Below, in pieces: positions 37,710 to 43,781 of a stretch of 43,781 nucleotides of DNA (the stretch's first letter is position 1; each line of letters opens with the position of its first letter). The stretch lies in assembly GCA_015487095.1 (NCBI GenBank), contig WFQM01000042.1:1-43781 (forward strand), given 5' to 3'. The notes beneath the pieces were generated by a model, which did no database searches, was not told the DNA's origin, and was given only the letters and a program-made list of their open reading frames with translations. This DNA is from Gammaproteobacteria bacterium. Its GTDB lineage: Bacteria > Pseudomonadota > Gammaproteobacteria > SZUA-152. The translations under genes and the position numbers were made by a program.

Positions 37710-40346
37710 ATGGGCATTTTTAATCAGTTATTTGGGGCAAACGCTATGCGCGCAAGCGGGTACAAAACAATGAAAACAACACGCTGCTTAAGTTTATTTT
37801 TACTCTCCGGCATACTTGCATTGTTCGCAGTAATGGCGACTGCTGCCGATGAGCCCACCGTTTCACTCGATTTCATCGACTTCAAAAAACTGTCGAATGA
37901 TGCCGTTGAAATTCGCATAGCTCTATCTGCTGATGCGCCACAAACAACAGATTTCACTTCTGATAATCCTGCGAAAATTTCTCTGGATTTACCGGGCGTC
38001 AGTAATAACCTGCCCTGGAGCCTGCCTCTACCCGTTGGCATTGGCGTCACCAAAAACGTTAAAGCCGTACAGGCAAAAGGACGGACCCGTGTCGTCGTTA
38101 ATGTTGACAAGCTAGTCACTTACGAATTGCGTACGGAGGGTAAAAATATATTTCTGACTGTGGGTGAAAATGTCCCTGCTGAGCAACAAGTTGCTGTAAC
38201 AGACACTATGCCTGCGCCTGAACCCGAGCCTGCCCCACCGCCGGTAAGCAAACCAACGCCCATTGAGCGCGCTTCAGGCAATGGTGCCACCACCAGCCTG
38301 AAAAATGTTTCTTTCACCTCATTGCCGGGTGACAGTATGCAGATTCGTTTGAGCTTCTCGGGTCCGGCCAAAGCGCCAGGAAACTTTACCATCAACAATC
38401 CTGCGCGTATTGTTCTGGATTTCCCCAAAACCAGTAGCAAGCTGGGCTGGAAAAACAAAAATATCGGCATTGGTTTTGCCAAAAGTGTCACCGCCGTTGA
38501 GGCTGGTGACCGCACGCGCATTATTTTGAATCTTGTGCAGCTTATTCCCTTTGAGAGTGAAGTGTCCGGCAACAATGTCATTGTGACATTGGCGGGTAGT
38601 CGTACCGCGCAAACTCAAACTACGGCAGCCGTCAGCAATAAAGCAACGAGCGCAGCATTGTCAGCAACATCGGGGCTGCACCGTATCAATAATATTGACT
38701 TCCGCCGCGGCAAAAATGGCGAAGGTAAAATTATTGTCGGCCTCTCCGACAATAATACGCCCATTAGTACCGGTGAATCCGGCAATCAGGTTTTTGTCGA
38801 GTTTGGTGATACAGGTCTGCCTAAAAACCTGCAACAGCGCCTCGATGTGATCGATTTTGCCACTCCTGTGCAGTACATTGATGCCACTCAATCAGGAGAC
38901 CGTGTTCGTCTTGCGATTACGCCCACCGGAAATTATGAATATCTGGCCTATCACACGGGTAATAGCTACACCATTGAAGTTAAAGAAATTCCCAAAGAAA
39001 AGGCGGCAGCCGCCAGAAAAGATCAGTTTGGTTATACCGGCGAGCGACTTTCTCTGAATTTCCAGGACATTGAAGTCCGTGCAGTGCTGCAATTAATCGC
39101 CGACTTCACCAACCTGAATATGGTGACCAGTGATTCGGTGCAAGGCAATCTCACGCTGCGCCTGAAAAATGTGCCGTGGGATCAGGCTCTCGACCTTATC
39201 CTGAAAACCAAAGGTCTGGCCATGCGTAAAGCGGGTAATGTCATTATGGTTGCACCCGCACAGGAAATTGCTGCTCAGGAAAAGCTGGAACTGGAGGCCA
39301 ACAAACAGATTGAAGAACTGGCACCCATCAAAACAGAAATCATTCAAATCAACTTTGCCAAAGCCGGGGATATTGCCACCATTTTATCCGCAGAAGGCGG
39401 TACGTTATCTGAGCGGGGAAGTGCCACGATAGACCAGCGCACCAATACATTGCTGTTATCCGACACTACTGACCGCCTGGACAGTGCTCGGGAACTTATT
39501 GCCATTCTCGATATTCCGATCCGGCAGGTGATGATTGAATCACGCATTGTGATTGCCGATGATGACTTCGCCAAAGACCTCGGTGTGCGCTTCGGCGTAA
39601 CATCCGTCAACGACCGAAATGGCGATTTACTCTTTGGCTCAGGTTCACTGGACGCAACGGATAATATGGCTGGTTCTGCGTTGGACAATCTTGCCAGCGG
39701 CACTCCCAACGCGCCTTACCCTATTGAAATCCCCATGGGAGCCGGTGGCATTCCCCAGCGTATGAATGTAAACATGCCAGTGGTCGGCAACAATGCCGGG
39801 CGCATCGCGCTTTCCATACTTGGAGCGAATACTCTGCTTGATTTGGAGCTTTCTGCCTTACAGCTTGAGTCCCGAGGTGAAGTGGTTTCCAATCCGCGTG
39901 TCATTACTGCCAATCAGAAAGAAGCTCTCATTGAACAGGGTACTGAAATACCCTATCAGCGGGCAGCCTCCAGTGGAGCCACTGCTGTATCGTTCAAAAA
40001 GGCTGTTTTGAGTCTGAAGGTGACACCACAGATTACGCCCGATGATCGTATTATTCTCGACCTCAAGGTCAACAAAGACAGCGTCGGTGTACTTTTTGCT
40101 GGCATACCCAGTATCGACACCAAGGAAATTGAAACTCAGGTGCTGATGAATAATGGCGAAACAGTGGTATTAGGTGGTGTATACGAGCAAGTTACACGCA
40201 ATGAACGGGACAGTATTCCCTTCCTTGGTGACCTACCCTTCATTGGCGCCCTGTTCCGCACGACACGGGAGCGTAATGAGAAGTCTGAACTGCTCATCTT
40301 CGTCACACCCAAAATCCTCAAGGATCAATTTGCGGTAAAACCCTGA
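37710..40346 (+). CDS. pilQ: Type IV pilus secretin PilQ
   Basis: PilQ forms the outer-membrane channel for the pilus. The 878-residue product carries a signal peptide reached through either of two alternative downstream Met starts (MKTTRCLSLFLLSGILALFAVMATAA is the signal region). Three AMIN-type peptidoglycan-binding domains follow at about 45-145, 195-295 and 325-415; the third is less typical. Then come a secretin short N-terminal domain (about 445-515), a secretin N1 domain, and the secretin barrel (about 610-870). ALLFRTTRER near the end has the family ending LLIFVTPKIL. GAGGA at 37696-37700 supports ATG 37710, which gives an extended N-terminus of 20 residues before the signal-like Met. 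It is last in pilMNOPQ. Confidence 0.96.
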   Translation: MGIFNQLFGANAMRASGYKTMKTTRCLSLFLLSGILALFAVMATAADEPTVSLDFIDFKKLSNDAVEIRIALSADAPQTTDFTSDNPAKISLDLPGVSNNLPWSLPLPVGIGVTKNVKAVQAKGRTRVVVNVDKLVTYELRTEGKNIFLTVGENVPAEQQVAVTDTMPAPEPEPAPPPVSKPTPIERASGNGATTSLKNVSFTSLPGDSMQIRLSFSGPAKAPGNFTINNPARIVLDFPKTSSKLGWKNKNIGIGFAKSVTAVEAGDRTRIILNLVQLIPFESEVSGNNVIVTLAGSRTAQTQTTAAVSNKATSAALSATSGLHRINNIDFRRGKNGEGKIIVGLSDNNTPISTGESGNQVFVEFGDTGLPKNLQQRLDVIDFATPVQYIDATQSGDRVRLAITPTGNYEYLAYHTGNSYTIEVKEIPKEKAAAARKDQFGYTGERLSLNFQDIEVRAVLQLIADFTNLNMVTSDSVQGNLTLRLKNVPWDQALDLILKTKGLAMRKAGNVIMVAPAQEIAAQEKLELEANKQIEELAPIKTEIIQINFAKAGDIATILSAEGGTLSERGSATIDQRTNTLLLSDTTDRLDSARELIAILDIPIRQVMIESRIVIADDDFAKDLGVRFGVTSVNDRNGDLLFGSGSLDATDNMAGSALDNLASGTPNAPYPIEIPMGAGGIPQRMNVNMPVVGNNAGRIALSILGANTLLDLELSALQLESRGEVVSNPRVITANQKEALIEQGTEIPYQRAASSGATAVSFKKAVLSLKVTPQITPDDRIILDLKVNKDSVGVLFAGIPSIDTKEIETQVLMNNGETVVLGGVYEQVTRNERDSIPFLGDLPFIGALFRTTRERNEKSELLIFVTPKILKDQFAVKP

Positions 40347-40379
40347 TTGCAGCAAAGCTGTACCTGACAATTGCGTAAC

Positions 40380-40402
40380 GGCACTTACACTTTTTTAGTG
40401 CC
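40380..40402. terminator. Weak stem-loop after pilQ
   Basis: GGCACT and AGTGCC form a 6-bp stem around an 11-base loop containing six T. The T run is in the loop, not after the stem, so it is not a standard terminator, but it sits between convergent pilQ and the small minus-strand gene. Confidence 0.3.
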
Positions 40403-40419
40403 AGAGGTTATGTGTTTTG

Positions 40420-40689
40420 TCAGGTCAGCTTTCCAATTAATGACACCGCAACTTCGGCAAGTCCCGTAATATTTTTAATAGCATCTGCTTTTTCGCTATT
40501 TGATTTTGAGGCATCATTCACCACGCTGATCAACTCAGACAGTTTTTCTTTATCAACTTCTGCTGTCTCAATGATTGAGATGATTTCCGCTTTGGTGAGC
40601 CTGATGATGCTGGACGCCTCTGTGGAATATTCTTCAATTGCGATTCCGCGTGCTTTATTCCTGAGCGCCTGCCACTCTTGATCGTTCAT
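40420..40689 (-). CDS. Small helical protein, unrecognised, last in three-gene block
   Basis: The 89-residue protein is predominantly helical, acidic and rich in serine, glutamate and lysine, with no signal peptide, no membrane segment and no cysteine. I recognise no family. Its ATG overlaps the stop codon of the lipoprotein gene before it (ATGA), so the two are almost certainly translated together. It follows the order barrel, lipoprotein, small protein. Base composition is more A/T-rich than in pilQ, suggesting recent acquisition. Confidence 0.65.
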   Translation of the reverse strand: MNDQEWQALRNKARGIAIEEYSTEASSIIRLTKAEIISIIETAEVDKEKLSELISVVNDASKSNSEKADAIKNITGLAEVAVSLIGKLT

Positions 40690-41294
40690 TTGTCAGTCTC
40701 CTTATCCAGAGCTGATTCGAGTTTTTCAACGAGATTAATAGCTTTGCCGGATTTTTCACCATTTCTTTCGACAAAATCATCCAGTTCAGCAAAAATGTTG
40801 TTCAGATTTATATTCCCAGCAGTTGCCCTGGATAGTTTTTCATATGTTTCAGGTCTTGCTTCTTTATTCGTTACCGCAGATTGCAACAGGTTGGTAACAG
40901 AGGCATTCGCCTGATTAAGAATCGAGTAGTTTTCACTTAATTTTCCGATTAAATATACCCTTGCTTTTTCCAACTCTTCCTTTGCCGCGTTATTCTTACG
41001 GGTTATCAGAATTACATCATCAGCCACATCATTTAATCGACTTGCAGTCAGTGTTATGGAACCAGTTGGTGTGAGCGTTTCAAAATAATGGTTGAGCGCC
41101 TTTGCCATGGTTTCGTCCAGGCGGTTACGTTTAATGGAAAAGTGGAGATTTATAAGATCAATTTGAGATTGATGCTGTTTTTGTAATCCAATGCCCACTT
41201 CACTGCTTAATTTGACAGACTCTTGGGGGATTGTTGCGCAGGCAGTGAGCAGCACTATAATCAGCGCAAATATATGTGTTTTGATTTTTGTCAT
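40686..41294 (-). CDS. Coiled-coil lipoprotein, unrecognised
   Basis: The 202-residue product has a lipoprotein signal with lipobox LLTAC (cysteine 19) directly followed by ATIPQ. Almost all of the remainder is predicted helical, with heptad-like spacing of hydrophobic residues (about 30-200) and many lysines and glutamates. I know no family for it. Residue 2 after the cysteine is alanine, so retention in the inner membrane (aspartate rule) is not predicted and the protein would go to the outer membrane. It is coupled to the small gene downstream by a 4-base overlap. Confidence 0.72.
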   Translation of the reverse strand: MTKIKTHIFALIIVLLTACATIPQESVKLSSEVGIGLQKQHQSQIDLINLHFSIKRNRLDETMAKALNHYFETLTPTGSITLTASRLNDVADDVILITRKNNAAKEELEKARVYLIGKLSENYSILNQANASVTNLLQSAVTNKEARPETYEKLSRATAGNINLNNIFAELDDFVERNGEKSGKAINLVEKLESALDKETDK

Positions 41295-41477
41295 TTCCTT
41301 ATCCCTGTTAATAGTTGCTTGTTTTTATTTAATGTTACTGCCCCATAAACTTAAAACCTTGTGCGCCATACCTGGAAACATTTTTCTGTTATTTCAGCGT
41401 AGCCGAAGCCTAATGCTTGTGTTAGTTTGCGGGATGTTGTCGGCCAGCATAGAGGCGACGGATAACACTGCCGTATT

Positions 41478-42275
41478 TTAGTAATGTACTGATAACCCAA
41501 TATAGGGTCCCTGCAATGATTCACTACCCGCACTTAATTTTCTGTAACCAAACCTGGTCGACATATAGGCAGACTTTAACAAAACACTTAAATCATACTC
41601 AGCAACATTTCCTGCCCAGGATGGCCGGAACTCAAATCCTACTCTACGATAGGGGTGAATCAGAATTGGGGTGGTAATGTATAGATATGACTTCTTCTCG
41701 TTACCATGAACTTCAAGTGACCCAATTCCCCAGTCAACCTCTAAATGTGCCCCGAAAGACATTCTGTATAATCCGTAAACTCGGGTAAGTTTTAGTGAGT
41801 CTTTTGGTTGTCTCTCTCTGTAGCGTGTTTGACTATAAGCTAACGCAATAGCACCATAGCCGGTTTCAAACCGATAGTCATGTGCCTTTGTTCTGGAATC
41901 ATTACGTTGATAGCCTAAATCCAGTTTTACAAATGGTATTAGTGGTTCGCCAGCCAGTCTGAGCGGAACATTATCAAGAGACTGAGTTTTGTCACCAAGT
42001 AAAATGTTCTGCGGAGAGCCGTTAATACGATAAAAGCTATATGTACCGCCAAAAACAATAACGTGAGATATCACGTTAGATGCAATATCAGATAGAAAAC
42101 ACCCAAAACTCAATTCATCTGATTTGCAGGATTTTTTGTTACTATTACCCTCTTTCGGTTTTACGCTATCTTCAAACTCATCCAGACTGCCAGCATAAGA
42201 TGAGGAAGCCAATAGCATCCACATAAAAACCAATATACACATCAAATTATATAAACGACTCAATATCGTATTCAC
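41478..42275 (-). CDS. Putative outer-membrane barrel protein, unrecognised
   Basis: The 265-residue protein has a signal peptide (about 1-28, cleavage near SYA-GSL), an acidic, lysine-rich segment with two cysteines at about 50-58, and then a series of amphipathic strands. These include FVKLDLGYQRN, YRFETGYGAIALAYSQTRY, VYGLYRMSFGAHLEVDWGIGSLEV, SYLYITTPILI and RVGFEFRPSWAGNV, and the end GPYIGLSVHY has the alternation and terminal aromatic residue of outer-membrane barrels. I cannot name the family. The start is a GTG, with no clear ribosome site. It is 183 bases upstream of the lipoprotein gene. A/T-rich compared with the pil genes. Confidence 0.62.
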   Translation of the reverse strand: MNTILSRLYNLMCILVFMWMLLASSSYAGSLDEFEDSVKPKEGNSNKKSCKSDELSFGCFLSDIASNVISHVIVFGGTYSFYRINGSPQNILLGDKTQSLDNVPLRLAGEPLIPFVKLDLGYQRNDSRTKAHDYRFETGYGAIALAYSQTRYRERQPKDSLKLTRVYGLYRMSFGAHLEVDWGIGSLEVHGNEKKSYLYITTPILIHPYRRVGFEFRPSWAGNVAEYDLSVLLKSAYMSTRFGYRKLSAGSESLQGPYIGLSVHY

Positions 42276-42765
42276 ATATGCTAAGAATTGGGTATCAATG
42301 TCTGATGGACTATGCCGTCATTACTGAGGCAGCCGATCATGGGGATTGTATTGAAAGGGGTGGGGCTTGTCGAAGGGTGATATACCGTTATGGCTGAAAT
42401 TATGTTTGATGTGCTATTTCCCTGACCATTTTCAGGTCCATCATTCATCCGAGTTTTTTCGTTCGTCACCAATGAAATCGACCAGCCTGACGGGTGTTTG
42501 GGGCGTTTGTGATTGCGGTTGATCACGCTCAGCAGTTGAAATTTGATGAGTTCGTATTCGCACCTGAATGGATGTGTCATCGGATGCTTTCGGGGTGGGG
42601 TGATGTCAGCCCGTATGGGGTTGAATACAGGCTGGCCTGGTTTTTGCGAAGCTTTGGCATCCGTGCCTCTTTCATGTGAATCATACGCCTTGCGTACCGA
42701 ATAAGGATCGGCAAGGGTGTTAATTAATTGATGGGTGTCTCTATTTTTACGCTCTGGGCGGGCTT
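42276..42765. other. Gene-poor region with possible transposase fragment
   Basis: No convincing gene lies here. On the minus strand at 42577-42660 a 27-codon frame begins MPKLRKNQASLYSTPY, which resembles the first residues of REP-associated (IS200-like) tyrosine transposases, but the expected histidine-bearing core does not follow; at best it is a remnant. A 99-codon minus frame at 42281-42580 has no ribosome site or recognisable domain. The region begins, on the minus strand, right after the R' box of the attC site and may be a degraded cassette. Confidence 0.4.
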
Positions 42766-42829
42766 GTTCAACCAGATGATAAAGTCGCGGCTCAGCCGCG
42801 CGACTTATCCTTGTTTGTTTTTGTTATGC
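42766..42829 (-). other. Integron attC site of the EVE-HNH cassette
   Basis: Read on the minus strand: R'' box GCATAAC (containing the stop codon of the EVE-HNH gene), a 13-base spacer, arms GATAAGTCGCGCGGCT and AGCCGCGACTTTATC with unpaired extra bases, a 5-base spacer, and R' box GTTGAAC matching GTTRRRY. The site would fold as an attC hairpin. The uneven spacers are untypical, which lowers confidence. The complement of R'' (GTTATGC) equals the R' box at the other end of the cassette, as expected for a recombined cassette. Confidence 0.68.
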
Positions 42830-43528
42830 GTAATGTTCATGGCGATGACAATTCGGGCATAATGCCACTGCATTTTCAACCATGTCGTCGCCGTCATCAG
42901 CCAACCGAATTATGTGATGCACTTCGAGATACGGTTCACCCGACGATTTTTTAATAAATGGGGCGGGCTCTTTACATCGTTCGCATTTGCCACCTGCTCG
43001 CTCTAATACCTCGGCAATCACATGGGGATTCCTTCGGAATACCGATTGTACGGTTTGAATTCTTTCGGGTTTGGGCGTGGTAGTTTGTAAGTGTTTTGCG
43101 CGTTCAGATTTGCTAAGCGCTCGGGAATCATAGACATTTTGATCAAGCTCATTGATCTCGGTATCGAGAGAGGTTGGTCTGACTGAACAAATCCGGTCAT
43201 AAACTTCGGACGGAATTAATACTGCATGGTGTCCGCGGAGGTTCTGCTTCACGGGCGCCCACTTCGGCGCAAGTGCTTTGAGTTCTCCGATCGTAACAGG
43301 AGGACTGATTTCTCTGAGAAATCGTACGTCGCATCGGTAGTATTGACCTTCTTTTCTAGGGGTGGATTCAATAATCCATTCCGCCGTAATGCCTGTTCCG
43401 CCCGTGATGTATATGAACGCCTTATCGCCAAGTTTGGCTTTGGCGCTACAACTCCAGTCACTACGGGTGCCCGCACGAACTTTGCTATATTCCGTTTCAG
43501 GTTTTGCTACAAACAAGAATGCAGTCAT
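42824..43528 (-). CDS. EVE-HNH protein, probable modification-dependent restriction endonuclease
   Basis: The 234-residue protein has an N-terminal EVE (PUA-like) domain at about 1-118, of the kind that binds modified cytosine by base flipping. A charged linker follows, then a C-terminal zinc-bound HNH nuclease at about 160-234. Zinc cysteines are C182/C185 and C224/C227, and the core is LEVHHIIRLADDGDDMVENAVALCPNCH with H204/H205, N219 and H228. This layout matches known EVE-HNH enzymes such as VcaM4I, which cut DNA with 5-hydroxymethylcytosine and thereby restrict phages with modified genomes. I start at ATG 43528, 15 bases after the upstream R' box; the frame open to 43702 runs through attC and the intron and is not coding. 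The stop codon lies inside the R'' box, typical of compact integron cassettes. Confidence 0.85.
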   Translation of the reverse strand: MTAFLFVAKPETEYSKVRAGTRSDWSCSAKAKLGDKAFIYITGGTGITAEWIIESTPRKEGQYYRCDVRFLREISPPVTIGELKALAPKWAPVKQNLRGHHAVLIPSEVYDRICSVRPTSLDTEINELDQNVYDSRALSKSERAKHLQTTTPKPERIQTVQSVFRRNPHVIAEVLERAGGKCERCKEPAPFIKKSSGEPYLEVHHIIRLADDGDDMVENAVALCPNCHRHEHYA

Positions 43529-43543
43529 AGTGCTCTCACTTAC

Positions 43544-43634
43544 GCATAACGCCAATATCAGCGGCAGCCTAAAGTGGCGCGAATTTTTGCGACAGCAAAA
43601 TTCGTGACGCTTTAGGCTGTCCGCTGAATATTTT
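43544..43634 (-). other. Integron attC site interrupted by a group II intron
   Basis: On the minus strand the site ends in R' box GTTATGC (43550-43544). Before it stands a long imperfect palindrome: AGCGGACAGCCTAAAGCGTC and CACGAATTTTGC return as GCAAAAATTCGCGCCACTTTAGGC and CTGCCGCTGATAT-like sequence, with single extra-helical bases. Such unpaired bases are characteristic of attC. The outer R'' box should stand just beyond 43634 but is replaced by intron sequence. It belongs to a preceding cassette outside the window. Confidence 0.78.
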
Positions 43635-43781
43635 GTGTACGCCCAGCATGGGCATGAACTAATGAGGTGAAAGTCCTCTGTAGGAAGATCACCGTCGAAC
43701 ACCGTGTTGTTAGTAGACGATAACTACTAGCGAATGGCAAGGGCCAACCCGCGAGGGGCGGTCTGAAGGAAGCCGGATGCA
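43635..43781 (+). mobile_element. 5' end of group II intron (IIC-attC type), truncated by window end
   Basis: The sequence begins GTGTACGCCC, folds at once into a GCCCA/TGGGC hairpin, and continues with GAGGTGAAAGTCCTC, GGGCCAACCCGCGAGGGG and CTGAAGGAAGCCGGATGCA. These are conserved pieces of domain I in bacterial group II introns. It is in the outer R box of an attC hairpin and antisense to the cassettes, which is the documented target of the IIC-attC subgroup. The exact 5' splice site is either 43635 (GTGTA start) or 43637 (leaving TTTTGT as the 5' exon, which would fit a TTGT|T target). The reverse transcriptase gene must be beyond the window. Confidence 0.85.

Noticed and set aside
42281-42580. 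99-codon minus-strand frame before the barrel gene
   Set aside because: No ribosome site, no recognisable domain, and a proline/serine/asparagine-rich composition untypical of the neighbouring genes. It could be a coupled leader gene, but the evidence is too weak.
43529-43702. N-terminal extension of the EVE-HNH frame
   Set aside because: It would be translated through the attC palindrome and the intron 5' end; the ATG at 43528 gives the proper start of the EVE domain.

Overview
The window looks like the chromosome of a Gammaproteobacterium of middling G+C content. The evidence is the gene set and its order: miaB-ybeZ-ybeY-ybeX-lnt, a DUF1451 gene and leuS in the same neighbourhood, divergent mrcA and pilMNOPQ, an Rsd/AlgQ homologue, glnE, and an LpoB/YcfL lipoprotein cluster. 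I cannot name a genus. No rRNA, tRNA or CRISPR array was recognised.

Layout. 1-252: a near full-length palindromic repeat in front of a lone CheY-like receiver. 905-3556: an Rsd/AlgQ anti-sigma homologue, an unrecognised beta-barrel protein, and a periplasmic fusion of a degenerate metallophosphatase (UshA-like) domain with a four-haem cytochrome c. 3557-4494: a long stretch without a convincing gene. 4495-12744: an Amt ammonium transporter, the miaB-ybeZYX-lnt RNA and envelope operon, and a glutamate dehydrogenase. 12995-18286: a zinc-ribbon DUF1451 protein, a four-gene envelope cluster (CsgG-like, COG3014 lipoprotein, YcfL, LpoB), a strong shared terminator and a small OmpA-type barrel. 18403-24214: an orphan soluble PAS/PAS/GAF/PAS histidine kinase divergent from leuS, with two different palindromic elements side by side between them. 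24215-30555 (minus strand): a WaaL-type ligase fused to a family-2 glycosyltransferase, a CHCC zinc-finger protein, ilvE and glnE. 30836-40346: pilU, mrcA (PBP1a) and the pilMNOPQ type IV pilus operon.

40420-43781 is accessory. Instead of the aroK/aroB genes that usually follow pilQ there is a minus-strand three-gene block (beta-barrel, coiled-coil lipoprotein, small helical protein). Next comes what I read as the end of an integron cassette array. A complete 778-bp cassette encodes an EVE-HNH protein, probably a modification-dependent anti-phage endonuclease. Its downstream attC is intact. The attC upstream of it is interrupted in its outer R box by the 5' end of a group II intron of the IIC-attC kind, lying antisense to the cassette and running off the window.

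A second theme is palindromic, MITE-like repeats of about 120-185 bp. There are four families (one present twice), and they sit in the promoter regions of divergent gene pairs: kinase/leuS, glnE/pilU and mrcA/pilM, plus one ahead of the cheY-like gene. By function the core genes group around nitrogen assimilation (Amt, GlnE, Gdh, IlvE), the cell envelope (Lnt, LpoB, PBP1a, WaaL-GT2) and type IV pili (PilU, PilMNOPQ).
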